A stretch of 64,000 bases of DNA from Variovorax sp. N23. Lineage in GTDB: Bacteria; Pseudomonadota; Gammaproteobacteria; Burkholderiales; Burkholderiaceae_C. Shown in pieces: positions 8,394 to 16,777 of this stretch; within the stretch, counting starts at the first letter, position 1; each line of letters begins with the position of its first letter. The position numbers and the translations under genes were made by a program. A model generated the notes under the pieces. The model had not been told where the DNA came from and ran no database searches. It saw only the letters and a list, made by a program, of their open reading frames with translations. Where the stretch lies: positions 362,542 through 426,541 of the forward strand of contig NZ_JAOOPY010000003.1 in assembly GCF_025486315.1 (NCBI RefSeq), in the 5' to 3' direction.

Positions 8394-9902
8394 ATGGACC
8401 GCCGTGAACTTCTTCGCCGGCTGGCAGCGGCCGGCAGCGCGCCTTTCTTTTTGCCACTGGCCGCCCGGGCTGATGCCTCCGACGCCCCCGACAGCTGGCA
8501 GGCCGACTTCGAGGCGTCGACCGCGCCCTGGAAGTCGGGCTTCGCGACCGTGGCCGGCGATCTGCCGCTGACGCCCGCCACGGTGCGTGGCCGCTTTCCC
8601 GACGCGGTTGCCGGCACGCTCTACCGCGTCGGCCCCGCCGGCCACGACATCGGCGGCCAGCGCTATCACCACTGGTTCGATGGCGACGGCATGGCGCACC
8701 GCTTCGTGATCGAGGGCCGCGAGGTTCGTCACCAGGGCCGCTATGTCGCGACCGCCAAGCGCACGCGCGAAACGCGCGCCGGCCACCGCCTGATCGAGGG
8801 CTTCGGCACGGCGTTCGCGGGCAGCGAGCCGCTGAGTTCGCCCGACGACATGAACGTCGCCAACATCAGCATGCTGCCGATCGGTGGCGATCTGCTCGCG
8901 CTGTGGGAGGGCGGGTCGGCCACACGGCTGGACCCACGGACGCTGGCGACGCGGGGGCTGAAGACCTGGCGGGCCGATCTGGCCGGCGTACCGTTCTCCG
9001 CCCACCCGAAGGTCGACCCCGACGGAACGGTCTGGAACTTCGGCGTCAGTGCGAGCAACGGTTTGCTGGTGCTCTACGAGATCGCGCCCGATGGCGCGCT
9101 GCGCCGCGCCGACGCGCGGTCCGTGAGCGACCTGCCGATGATTCACGACTTCGCGGTGACCGACCGGCACCTCGTGTTCCTGATGCCGCCTCTGGTGTAC
9201 GACGCCGCGCGCAAACAGGCGGGCGCGAGCTTTCTCGATGCCCACGTGTGGCGGCCCGAGCTCGGCATGCGGGCGCTGGTGATCGACAAGAAGGACTGGA
9301 CGCGCCAGCAGATGCTCGCGCTGCCGGCCGGTTTCCTGTTCCATCTCGGCAACGCCTGGGAGGAGCAGACCGCCAGCGGGGCGGTGATCCATGTCGACTA
9401 CGTCCGTGCGCCCGATGCATCGAGCCTCTTCACCGGCACCCGCGACTTCATGCGGGGGCGGTACGTGCGCGGCGCGCACGCCAAGCTGACGGTGGCCCGC
9501 CTGGACCTCGGAACGGGCCGGGCGACGCAGATCGAATGGCCCACGCAGGCCGAATTCCCGCGCATCGATCCGCGCCGGGTCGGCCTGCGGCACCGCCAGG
9601 TGATCCATGCCGCCGAGCCGATCGACGGCCGGCCGCTGTGGAGCGCGGTCGCACGCACCGACGTCGAATCGGGCGCGTCGCAACACTTCCGCTACGGGCC
9701 GCAGGCGCTGGTCGAGGAGCATGTGTTCGTGCCGGATGGCGAGCGACCGGGCTGGGTGCTCGGGACCGCCCTCGACTATGCGCAGGGCAGGACGGTGCTG
9801 TCGTGCTTCGCCGCTGACGCGCTGGCCGACGGTCCGGTGGCGCAGGCGACCTTGCCGTACGCACTTCCGCTGGGACTGCACGGGACGTTCGTGGCGGCTT
9901 AG
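8394..9902 (+). CDS. Carotenoid-cleavage oxygenase family protein, exported (probable Tat signal)
   Basis: Beta-propeller carotenoid oxygenase of 502 residues. The four iron-binding histidines of the family are all recognisable: His204 (SAHPKVD), His251 (IHDFAV), His317 (FHLGNAWEE) and His496 (LHGTFVAA). The N-terminus MDRRELLRRLAAAG followed by a hydrophobic run and ARADA looks like a twin-arginine signal, so the enzyme is probably folded with iron and exported. Family members oxidatively cleave conjugated double bonds in carotenoids, stilbenes or lignin-like phenylpropanoids. No carotenoid synthesis genes are visible; the neighbouring operons make an aryl polyene, so that pigment or a phenolic compound is a candidate substrate (inference). 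It converges with the ketosynthase gene, 18 bases apart. Confidence 0.9.
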   Translation: MDRRELLRRLAAAGSAPFFLPLAARADASDAPDSWQADFEASTAPWKSGFATVAGDLPLTPATVRGRFPDAVAGTLYRVGPAGHDIGGQRYHHWFDGDGMAHRFVIEGREVRHQGRYVATAKRTRETRAGHRLIEGFGTAFAGSEPLSSPDDMNVANISMLPIGGDLLALWEGGSATRLDPRTLATRGLKTWRADLAGVPFSAHPKVDPDGTVWNFGVSASNGLLVLYEIAPDGALRRADARSVSDLPMIHDFAVTDRHLVFLMPPLVYDAARKQAGASFLDAHVWRPELGMRALVIDKKDWTRQQMLALPAGFLFHLGNAWEEQTASGAVIHVDYVRAPDASSLFTGTRDFMRGRYVRGAHAKLTVARLDLGTGRATQIEWPTQAEFPRIDPRRVGLRHRQVIHAAEPIDGRPLWSAVARTDVESGASQHFRYGPQALVEEHVFVPDGERPGWVLGTALDYAQGRTVLSCFAADALADGPVAQATLPYALPLGLHGTFVAA

Positions 9903-9920
9903 GGCCGGCCCTGGCCAGTC

Positions 9921-11126
9921 TCAGCGGGTGAACAGCAGGACCGAGTTCGTGCCGCCGAAGGCGAAGGAGCTGCTGATGGCGGCGCGCAGCTGCGAGGCCT
10001 GCACACCCGTGTCGCGCACCAGGTTCAGCGCGCACGCGGGGTCGCGCTCGCCGCAGTGCGCGTTCGGCGGCAGCTGCTGCTCGCGCAGCGCCATCACCGT
10101 GATCACGGCCTCCAGCGCACCGGCGCCACCCAGCAGGTGGCCGTGCAGCGCCTTGGTCGAACTCACGCGCAGGTCGTCGAGCGCATCGCCCCAGACGGCG
10201 GCCAGTGCGTCGCGTTCGACCGCGTCGCCGATGCGCGTGGCCGTGCCGTGCGCATTGCAGTAGCCGACGTCGCGCGGCGACAGGCCGGCCTGTCGCAGGG
10301 CGGCGCGCAAGGCGCGGGCCTGGCCCTCGGCGTCGGGCTTGGTCAGGTGGGTGGCGTCGCAGCTGCTGCCCCAGCCGGCCAGCGTGGCATGCGGCGTGGC
10401 CCCGCGGCGGCGGGCATGCGCTTCGGATTCCAGGATCAGGAAGGCGGCGCCTTCGCCCAGCGCGAAGCCGCTGCGGTCGGCGGCGAAGGGGCGCACCGCG
10501 GTGGCCGCCTCGCCGGGCTGGAAGTGGGCCAGCGTCTGCATGGCCTGCCAGGCCAGCACCACGCCCGGGACGATCAGCGATTCGCTCCCGCCGGCGATGG
10601 CCACGTCGACCTCGCCGTGCCGCACCGCCTTGGCCGCCTCGGCGATGGCCAGCGATGAGGAGGCACAGGCCACGGAGTAGGTCAGCACCGGGCCCCGCGC
10701 GCGCTGGCGCATCGCCACGTGCGAGGCCGGCGCGTTCGGCATGAAGGCCGGGATGGTGAGTGGCGGCACGCGGCCGTTGCTGCTGCGGTAGGCGGCCTCC
10801 AGCGCGGCGGCGCCGCCCATGCCACAGCCGGCGTAGACACCGAGGCGTTCCGGCGCGACCGCGTCGGTGGCCAGCGCGGCGTCGCGCCAGGCCAGGTCGG
10901 CCGCGGCGACGGCCAGCTGGCTGACCCGGTCGACGCCGGCGAGCTGCAGCTTGGTGAACCAGCGGGCCGCGTCGAAGTCGACCGTGGCGGCTGCCGCGGG
11001 CTTAGGCAGTTCGGGAAAGACCGGCCGGATCGCGGATTCGCCCCGCATCAGCGCGGCGAAGAGGGCGTGCGGGTCGTCGCCGTGCGGTGCGACGACGCCC
11101 AGCCCCGTGACAACGACAGCGCTCAT
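9921..11126 (-). CDS. Beta-ketoacyl-ACP synthase (FabF-like) of the polyene cluster
   Basis: Condensing enzyme of 401 residues with a complete active site: Cys154 in VACASSSLA, His293 in NAHGTATRIGD and Lys325/His328 in STKALHGHLLGGAGA. It condenses malonyl-ACP with the growing acyl-ACP. It is the last gene of the minus-strand operon, 15 bases after the acyl carrier protein gene, a usual pairing in aryl polyene clusters. Because all catalytic residues are present it is an elongating synthase and not a chain-length factor. A chain-length partner is not visible and may lie left of the window. Confidence 0.92.
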   Translation of the reverse strand: MSAVVVTGLGVVAPHGDDPHALFAALMRGESAIRPVFPELPKPAAAATVDFDAARWFTKLQLAGVDRVSQLAVAAADLAWRDAALATDAVAPERLGVYAGCGMGGAAALEAAYRSSNGRVPPLTIPAFMPNAPASHVAMRQRARGPVLTYSVACASSSLAIAEAAKAVRHGEVDVAIAGGSESLIVPGVVLAWQAMQTLAHFQPGEAATAVRPFAADRSGFALGEGAAFLILESEAHARRRGATPHATLAGWGSSCDATHLTKPDAEGQARALRAALRQAGLSPRDVGYCNAHGTATRIGDAVERDALAAVWGDALDDLRVSSTKALHGHLLGGAGALEAVITVMALREQQLPPNAHCGERDPACALNLVRDTGVQASQLRAAISSSFAFGGTNSVLLFTR

Positions 11127-11141
11127 CGTGGAAAACGACCC

Positions 11142-11381
11142 TCAGGCGACCTTGGCGGCGCGCGTCTTGTCGACCAGCGCCGCGAGTTCGGCCAGCGTGT
11201 CGATGTTCGGGTTGTCGTCGGGGACTTCGATGCCGAACTTGTCCTCGATTTCGAAGATGAATTCGGCCAGGGCCAGCGAGTCGAGGCCCTTCTCGCGCAT
11301 CGACGCATTCGGGTCGAGTTCGGACGACGGGATGCCGTATTTCTCCTGGATCAGATCCTGCAATTCCTTCAACGAACTCAT
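11142..11381 (-). CDS. Acyl carrier protein
   Basis: Acyl carrier protein of 79 residues, acidic and helical, with the phosphopantetheine attachment site Ser35 in GLDSLALAEF. It carries the growing polyene between ketosynthase, reductase and dehydratase. The start ATG overlaps the stop of the PAP2 gene (ATGA). It resembles XanC-like carrier proteins of xanthomonadin clusters more than AcpP, in having EFIFEIEDKFGIEVPDDNPN. Many aryl polyene clusters carry two carrier proteins; only one is visible here. Confidence 0.93.
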   Translation of the reverse strand: MSSLKELQDLIQEKYGIPSSELDPNASMREKGLDSLALAEFIFEIEDKFGIEVPDDNPNIDTLAELAALVDKTRAAKVA

Positions 11382-12082
11382 GGTGTGTTTTCCGCTCTGC
11401 GAGTCGTGGTCGATGATAGCTGCAGCGTTTCGGGCCTCCAGCGCATCGAGGGCAGCGCGAAGGCGATGCCGAGGGCGGCGCCGGCCAGTGCGTCGAGCGC
11501 CACATGCTGCTTGATGGCCAGGGTCGACCAGGCGATGGCGATGAACCACAGCGCGTTGCCGACGCGCAGCCAGCGTGGCACGAAGGCGTCGCGCAGCACC
11601 TGCTCGACCCGGATGGCGGTGAACATCGCGGTGGCCACGTGCAGTGACGGGCAGGCGTTGCCTGCCGCGTCCACGCCCTGCAGCAGCGCGAAGCCCGGGT
11701 AGCCCGACGCATCGAAGCCCAGCGGCGGCACGGCGGTCGGCCAGAGGTAGAACAGAAGGAGCCCGGTGAGGCTCATGGCGGCGAGCCAGAGGCCGTAGAC
11801 CACGAGCTCCCAGAAGCCGCGCTGCAGGCCCGGTCCGACGCCGATGTAGAACCACAGGCTCAGGTAGATGAACAGCGCCTCGGGATGGAAGCCGATCCAG
11901 CGGTCGAGCGCCATTTCCGGCATCACGACGACCGGAAAGACCGGGTTGCGCAGCACATAGAAGTAGCCGATGAAGAAGGCCGAGGTGACCGCCGTGGTGC
12001 CGAGCGCCTTCAGCCACAGCAGCCTGCGCATGCGAAAGCCGATCTCGGCGGTCCAGGGCGAGAGGGGCGGTGGGGGCGTCAA
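11378..12082 (-). CDS. PAP2-type membrane phosphatase
   Basis: Integral membrane protein of about 234 residues of the PAP2 phosphatase family. About five to six hydrophobic segments are visible. The active-site motif appears as NACPSLHVATA and the last conserved motif as IKQHVALDALAG. It probably removes phosphate from a lipid or polyprenyl carrier during attachment of the polyene. Start choice: TTG at 12082 overlaps the glycosyltransferase stop (TTGA) and keeps the conserved-looking WTAEIGFRMRRLLWLK segment; the first ATG is at 12031 and would give 217 residues. Coupling favours TTG, but this is uncertain. Confidence 0.82.
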   Translation of the reverse strand: MTPPPPLSPWTAEIGFRMRRLLWLKALGTTAVTSAFFIGYFYVLRNPVFPVVVMPEMALDRWIGFHPEALFIYLSLWFYIGVGPGLQRGFWELVVYGLWLAAMSLTGLLLFYLWPTAVPPLGFDASGYPGFALLQGVDAAGNACPSLHVATAMFTAIRVEQVLRDAFVPRWLRVGNALWFIAIAWSTLAIKQHVALDALAGAALGIAFALPSMRWRPETLQLSSTTTRRAENTP

Positions 12083-12855
12083 GGCTGGAAGGGCGGCAGC
12101 CCACGCAGTCGTTTCATGACCAGCGACGGCAGACGCAGCAGGAACTCGCCCATCAGGCGCGCGTGCATCCACGACAGCAGCAGGTTGTCGCGCACGTAGT
12201 TGAAGTGCGAAACGCCGCCTTCGGCCGCGCTGAGGTACTTCACCGGCGCATCGACGTTGATCGGCTTGACGCCGTTCCAGACCAGCCGCACCACCGCTTC
12301 GGTGTCGAAGTCGAATCGGCGCATCCAGGGCTGGCTGCGCATGACGTCGATCAGCGCGTTCACCGGGTAGATGCGAAAACCGTAGAGCGAGTCGCCGACG
12401 CCGGCCCAGAGCGTCTCGATGTGGGTCCAGCCGTTGGAGAGCTTGCGCCCCCACACCCGCGCCCGTGGCGCGCTGGCGTCGAAGATCGGGCGGCCGAGCA
12501 CCAGGGTGTCGGGCCGGGCCAGCGAGGCCTGCATGAAGGCGGGGATGAGCTCGGCCGGGTGCTGGCCGTCGGAATCCATCGCGAGCGCATGGGTGAAGCC
12601 GGCCTCGCGCGCCGCTTCCAGCCCGCGCAGCACGGCGGCGCCCTTGCCCTGGTTCTGCGGCAGTTGCCACACGCGCAGGCCGGGGTCGGCGGCCGCGAGC
12701 TGCTGCAGCCGTTCGCCGGTACCGTCGGTGCTGCCGTCGATCACCACCCAGACCGGGTTCCACTGGGCGCGTGCCGCCGCCACGGTGGAGAAAAGGCGTT
12801 CGCCCGTGTTGTAGCTGGGAATCAGGACGAGATGGGTGCGCGAAGGTTCTGGCAT
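12079..12855 (-). CDS. Family 2 glycosyltransferase
   Basis: GT-A fold glycosyltransferase of 258 residues. It starts MPEPSRTHLVLIPSYNTG, with VVIDGSTDGTGE giving the nucleotide-sugar binding site and ALAMDSDGQHP the DxD-type metal motif. It resembles dolichol-phosphate mannosyltransferase-like GT2 enzymes and lacks C-terminal membrane helices. It would transfer a sugar onto the lipid anchor of the pigment; the sugar is unknown. The start codon lies inside the end of the acyltransferase gene (34-base overlap). Glycosyltransferase next to acyltransferase matches xanthomonadin loci. Confidence 0.88.
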   Translation of the reverse strand: MPEPSRTHLVLIPSYNTGERLFSTVAAARAQWNPVWVVIDGSTDGTGERLQQLAAADPGLRVWQLPQNQGKGAAVLRGLEAAREAGFTHALAMDSDGQHPAELIPAFMQASLARPDTLVLGRPIFDASAPRARVWGRKLSNGWTHIETLWAGVGDSLYGFRIYPVNALIDVMRSQPWMRRFDFDTEAVVRLVWNGVKPINVDAPVKYLSAAEGGVSHFNYVRDNLLLSWMHARLMGEFLLRLPSLVMKRLRGLPPFQP

Positions 12856-13619
12856 TCGGTCGGCGCCTCGGTGGCGCTCTGTGTCATGGCGTGGCGAAAG
12901 TAGAGCTCGATCTGCTGCAGCAGGGCGGCGCTGTTCGGCACCGGTGCGAAGCGCTCGCCCAGGCGCAGCGTGAAGACCAGCGGCAGCGGCGGCACGCGCC
13001 ACAGCGGCCAGCCCTTGCCGAGGTACGGTGAGTCGGTGTCGATGAAGACGGTCTGGATCGGTGCCTGCGCCAGCTTGGCGATCAGCGTCACGCCCGGGCG
13101 GAAGGCGTTGAGCGGCGGCGTCACCGTGCGCGTGCCCTCGGGGAAGATCACCAGCTGACCGCCGCGCCGCAGGTCCTGCACCGCAAGCCGCACCATGGTG
13201 TGGGCCGCGTCGTTGCGGATGTAGTGCGCCAGGCGCGCGCCCGCGCCGAGGAACACGTTCTTCATCAGCCCGGCCTTCATGATGCAGGCGCTGCGCGGCA
13301 GCCGCGCCACCAGCAGCAGCGCGTCGAGCATGGTCGGATGGTTGGCCACGATGATCAGGCCGCGCTCGTCGCGCAGCGCGTCGAGGCAGCGCGCGTCGAT
13401 GCGCATCATGCCGGTGACCGAGGCCACGCCCCAGAACAGGCGGTAGGCGCCGGCGATCACGCGGCGGCCGAGCGGCCGGGCGATGTCCGGGGGCAGCACC
13501 GGGTACAGCAGCATGGCGACGAGGTTCCAGGCGAGCGATACCAGGCCGAGGCCGAGCAGCAGGGCGTAGAGCGGCGGCGCGAGGGCGATCGACAGGCCTC
13601 GGCGCAGCAGCGTCTTCAT
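12822..13619 (-). CDS. PlsC-type 1-acyl-glycerol-phosphate acyltransferase-like protein
   Basis: Membrane-associated acyltransferase of 265 residues with the PlsC/LPLAT signatures H-x4-D as NHPTMLD (His94, Asp99) and FPEGTR (159-164). A long hydrophobic N-terminus (about 8-40) anchors it. In aryl polyene clusters this family is proposed to transfer the finished polyenoyl chain from ACP to a lipid or glycolipid, which fits the neighbouring glycosyltransferase. It is reached by ribosomes through an eight-codon mini-ORF that bridges it to the chorismatase gene. Confidence 0.88.
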   Translation of the reverse strand: MKTLLRRGLSIALAPPLYALLLGLGLVSLAWNLVAMLLYPVLPPDIARPLGRRVIAGAYRLFWGVASVTGMMRIDARCLDALRDERGLIIVANHPTMLDALLLVARLPRSACIMKAGLMKNVFLGAGARLAHYIRNDAAHTMVRLAVQDLRRGGQLVIFPEGTRTVTPPLNAFRPGVTLIAKLAQAPIQTVFIDTDSPYLGKGWPLWRVPPLPLVFTLRLGERFAPVPNSAALLQQIELYFRHAMTQSATEAPTECQNLRAPISS

Positions 13620-13639
13620 CGTGCGAGGCCTTCGGTCAT
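13616..13639 (-). other. Eight-codon bridging mini-ORF (MTEGLAR)
   Basis: On the minus strand an ATG overlaps the chorismatase stop (ATGA, 13639-13636), runs seven sense codons encoding MTEGLAR, and stops at a TGA overlapping the ATG of the acyltransferase (ATGA, 13619-13616). The arrangement mimics the 66-bp coupler at 1228 but has no sequence similarity to it. It could relay terminating ribosomes from one gene to the next. It may equally be fortuitous, since the acyltransferase also has its own start. Confidence 0.5.
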
Positions 13640-14667
13640 GCGTGGATGGCGCCGGACGCCACGGCGTGCGCCTCGATCTCGACCAGCAGGTCCTGCCGGC
13701 AGATGTCGGCCTCGAGGTAGACCGCCTGGCGCACCGTGGGCGCGTCGGCGCCGAGTGCGTCGACCAGCACCTGGCGGACCACCAGGGCGTCGGCCACGTG
13801 GCGCACGTACACCACGGCTTCGAGCTTCGGCAGGGCGAAGCGGGCGCTGGTGCGTGCGTTCGCCGCCTCGATCACGGCCGTGAGGTTGCGCAGCGTTTCC
13901 GCCGTCTGCGCCCGCACGTCGCCCAGGTGCACCGTCTCGTGGCCGATGATGCTGGCGGTGCCGGAGATGAAGAGCGCCACGTCGTCGCCGCCGAGCTCGG
14001 CCAGCGCAGCGCGCGAGAAGGTCGGCGAGCGCGGGCCGTAGGTGTCCGGGTAGCGGTAGGCCGAGACCTGCCGCGGGTTCTCGACCGGCAGCGGCGCGAT
14101 CTGCCCGGCCAGGAAGCGGATGCACAGCGAACCCTGGCGGATGCCCAGCGCGCAGGCGGCCGGCGCACCGTCGAAAGCGGCCTGCCCGGCATCGATGAAG
14201 GCCTGCTGGCGGCCCATGTTGAACTGGCGGTAGCGCTCGAGCCCGCCGCCATCGCCGTTGATCTGCGGCAGGTAGTTCCAGATGCGCAGCAGGTGCGGGC
14301 AGCCGCTGTCGGCCAGCGCGCGGAACAGGTCGGCATAAGCGCGCTCGGCGAGCCTGGCGACGCCTTGCTGCTCGACCGCCTCGTCGAGGTCGATGGCGCC
14401 CAGCACCCAGTGGCCGTCGGTGCGCCAGCGCGCCACGCCGGTGGTGCCGGAGCGGATCTCGCCGCTGGCCTGCCAGACGTCCGCCATCGGCCCGCCCTCG
14501 GACAGCACCTGGGCGTTCACCGTCGGCATCCAGGCCAGGTCGTCGGGCGTGCCGTAGCCCAGGCCGCCGAAGGGCGAGTGGCCGCCGTCGGCCATGGCCA
14601 GCCCCTGGGACAGGGTGAGCCGCTCGACGCGCAGCGGGGGGACCTTCAGCAGTTCACGAGCGCTCAT
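13636..14667 (-). CDS. Chorismatase / hydroxybenzoate synthase, XanB2-like
   Basis: Protein of 343 residues resembling the chorismatase family (FkbO, Hyg5, XanB2), which hydrolyses chorismate with loss of pyruvate. Recognisable family features include FGGLGYGTPDD near the N-terminus, YRQFNMGRQQAF in the middle, SAYRYPDTYGPRSPTFSRA and the C-terminal RidA-like half with ISGTASIIGHETVHLGD. In Xanthomonas XanB2 makes 3- and 4-hydroxybenzoate, and the former is used for xanthomonadin. By analogy this gene makes the aryl starter of the pigment. Whether the product is 3- or 4-hydroxybenzoate depends on active-site residues I cannot resolve. It overlaps the halogenase stop (ATGA). Confidence 0.85.
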   Translation of the reverse strand: MSARELLKVPPLRVERLTLSQGLAMADGGHSPFGGLGYGTPDDLAWMPTVNAQVLSEGGPMADVWQASGEIRSGTTGVARWRTDGHWVLGAIDLDEAVEQQGVARLAERAYADLFRALADSGCPHLLRIWNYLPQINGDGGGLERYRQFNMGRQQAFIDAGQAAFDGAPAACALGIRQGSLCIRFLAGQIAPLPVENPRQVSAYRYPDTYGPRSPTFSRAALAELGGDDVALFISGTASIIGHETVHLGDVRAQTAETLRNLTAVIEAANARTSARFALPKLEAVVYVRHVADALVVRQVLVDALGADAPTVRQAVYLEADICRQDLLVEIEAHAVASGAIHA

Positions 14668-16004
14668 TTCACCTCCTGGATGTTCTCGCCGGCCAAGGGG
14701 CCGAGCTCACGGATGTTGCGGTGTCGCCGGCGCCAGGCGTCCCAGGTGCGGCGCGGATGGCCAGCCGAGACGGCGTAGTAGATGCCCTTGAGCACCCGCA
14801 GCGAGCCCCAGATGGGCGTCTTGCCGTGCACGTCGCCGGCCAGCAGCGACATCAGCGCCTCCTTCACCCGCAACGGATTCTGCGGGTACATGAAGAACTC
14901 GCGCATGGTCGGGTTCGTCACGCGGAAGATGAACCACGAGAACTCGCGCGGTCCCTTGCGCATGTACCGCTCGAAGCGCCGGCGCGCCGCGACGGCACGC
15001 TGCGGCTGGTCGAGCGTGGCGGCGACCACCTCGGCGCCCTCGAAGGCACTGTGCATCGCCAGGTACACGCCCGAGGAGAACACCGGGTCGATGAAGCTGA
15101 AGGCGTCGCCCAGCATCAGGTAGCGCTCGCCGCTGCAGTGGGTGCTGGTGTAGGCGTAGTTGCCGGTGGCGTACACGGCGTCGTCGACCAGCGTCGCGTC
15201 CTTCAGGCGCTCGCCGAGCTCCGGGCACAGGGCGATCGTGTCCGCGAAGAAGTCGGCGAGCGGCTTGGTGCGCGACTTGAGGTAGTGGGGCCAGCACACC
15301 GCGCCCACGCTGGTGGTGCCGTCGGCCAGCGGGATGTACCAGAACCAGCCGTGCTCGAACCAGAAGATCGTGATGTTGCCTTCGAGCTTGCCTTCGCCGC
15401 GCCGGGCGTTGGCGAAGTGGCCGAAGAGGGCCGCGCTGTTGTGCCGGGGGTTCTTCTGCTTGGCCTTGAACTTGTTGCCCAGGAAGGTGTCGCGGCCGGA
15501 GGCGTCGATGACGAAGCGGGCGCGCCAGGTGCGCGCGGCGCCGTCGTCGAGCGTGGCCTGGACCGTGGCGCCGTCGGTGTCGAACTGCACGTCGCGCACG
15601 CGGGCGCCCTCGATCGTCGTCGCGCCCTGCGCGGCCGCGTTGCGAAAGAGGATCTCGTCCATCTCCGAGCGGCGCACCTGCCAGGCATAGGGCATGGTCT
15701 TGTCCCAGGCTTCGGCGAATTCGAGCCGGGCCACGTGGTCGTGGTCGGGCGAGACGAACTCGACGCCCCACTTGGGCATGCCGATGCGCTCGATCTGGTC
15801 GCGCACCCCCAGCTTGTCGAACAGCGCCACGTTGGCCGGCAGCAGCGATTCGCCGATGTGGAAACGGGGGTGGTGCGCCTTCTCCAGCACCACGACCTGC
15901 CGACCCTGGCGTGCGAGCAGCGCCGCGGCGGTGGCACCGGCCGGGCCGCCGCCGATGATGAGGACATCGCAGTTCTCGATAGGTGCGCTGGCGGTCGGGT
16001 TCAT
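14664..16004 (-). CDS. Flavin-dependent halogenase-type oxidoreductase
   Basis: FAD-dependent enzyme of 446 residues from the tryptophan-halogenase superfamily. The dinucleotide-binding GGGPAG is at 18-23, followed by RFHIGESLLP. Two halogenase hallmarks are present: Lys78 in K-x-G-x-x-F (KWGVEF, 78-83), the position of the lysine that carries hypohalous acid, and W-x-W-x-I-P (WFWYIP, 220-225), which blocks mono-oxygenase activity. FIDPVFSSGVYLA matches the family's F-x-P-x-S-x-G motif. Xanthomonadins are brominated or chlorinated on the aryl ring, so aryl halogenation of the pigment is the obvious role. Some superfamily members are reductases, so activity is not proven. It overlaps the genes on both sides by four bases. 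Confidence 0.85.
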   Translation of the reverse strand: MNPTASAPIENCDVLIIGGGPAGATAAALLARQGRQVVVLEKAHHPRFHIGESLLPANVALFDKLGVRDQIERIGMPKWGVEFVSPDHDHVARLEFAEAWDKTMPYAWQVRRSEMDEILFRNAAAQGATTIEGARVRDVQFDTDGATVQATLDDGAARTWRARFVIDASGRDTFLGNKFKAKQKNPRHNSAALFGHFANARRGEGKLEGNITIFWFEHGWFWYIPLADGTTSVGAVCWPHYLKSRTKPLADFFADTIALCPELGERLKDATLVDDAVYATGNYAYTSTHCSGERYLMLGDAFSFIDPVFSSGVYLAMHSAFEGAEVVAATLDQPQRAVAARRRFERYMRKGPREFSWFIFRVTNPTMREFFMYPQNPLRVKEALMSLLAGDVHGKTPIWGSLRVLKGIYYAVSAGHPRRTWDAWRRRHRNIRELGPLAGENIQEVK

Positions 16005-16771
16005 GCGGTCTTGACGGCGGTGTATTCGGAGAAGACGCCCAGCTCGACATGCCGGCGCACGTCGCCGAAGCCGGCGTCTCGCAGCGCCTGCATCACCTGC
16101 TCGGGCGGGATGCAGGCCTCGATCGTGTCCCAGTAGTAGCGCCACAGCTCGGCCGTGTCGCTGCGCTGGCCGATGAAGCGGGCGATGAGCGGCACCACGG
16201 CGCGCATGTAGGCCTTGAGCAGCGCCGTGCCGATGCGGCCGCGCGGCTTGCTGATCTCGAGCACCAGCAGCCGGCCGCCCGGACGCAGCACGCGATGGAA
16301 TTCGCCGAAGGCGGCGCCGACATCGCTGATGTGGCGCAGCGCATAGCCCATGCTCACGAAATCGCTGCTGGCGGCGGGTCGCGGCAGGGCCTCGGCCTTG
16401 CCCTGGACCAGCTCGACGCCGGGCAGGTCGATCTCCTTCATCATCCCGGCGCTCGGATCGACGCCGACCAGGCGGCCGGCCGGGCCGACGAGGCGCAGCG
16501 CCTCGCGTGCCACCAGGCCGGTGCCGATGCCGACATCGAGCACCTCGGCACCCGTGCGCAGGCCGGCGCGCTGCAAGGCGCTGCGGCGGTACCAGGGGCC
16601 GGAGCCGAAGGCGAGCACGCGCTCGATGCGGTCGTAATCGGGGGCCGTGTCGTCGAAGATGCGGCGCAGGAAGGCCTGGTGTTCGTCCTCGTTCCCGTAG
16701 TAGAGCGGCAGCGGCGCATGGGGTGGCAGCAGGGCCGGATCGGCAGGGGCGGTCGAGGGCAGGGGCGTCAT
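16001..16771 (-). CDS. UbiE/COQ5-like methyltransferase, first gene of the minus-strand polyene operon
   Basis: Class I SAM methyltransferase of 256 residues resembling UbiE: FDDTAPDYDRIERVL near the N-terminus, SAM motif I VLDVGIGTGLVAREA, then YALRHISD and RVLRPGGRLLVLEISKP. A variable proline-rich N-terminus precedes the domain. It probably methylates the aryl head group, for example an O-methylation as in known aryl polyenes; the target is inferred. The start at 16771 lies only six bases after a good -10 box (GATAAT read on the minus strand), so the operon mRNA may have almost no leader. Confidence 0.88.
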   Translation of the reverse strand: MTPLPSTAPADPALLPPHAPLPLYYGNEDEHQAFLRRIFDDTAPDYDRIERVLAFGSGPWYRRSALQRAGLRTGAEVLDVGIGTGLVAREALRLVGPAGRLVGVDPSAGMMKEIDLPGVELVQGKAEALPRPAASSDFVSMGYALRHISDVGAAFGEFHRVLRPGGRLLVLEISKPRGRIGTALLKAYMRAVVPLIARFIGQRSDTAELWRYYWDTIEACIPPEQVMQALRDAGFGDVRRHVELGVFSEYTAVKTA

Positions 16772-16777
16772 CGGCGG

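Noticed and set aside
9901..9912. Palindrome AGGGCCGGCCCT between the convergent oxygenase and ketosynthase genes as a regulatory site
   Set aside because: Twelve GC-rich bases of dyad symmetry are expected by chance in this composition and there is no T-run to make a terminator.
11127..11141. Ketosynthase/chain-length-factor pair in the minus-strand operon
   Set aside because: Only one condensing enzyme is present and it has a full Cys-His-His site; no CLF-like protein is seen in the window.
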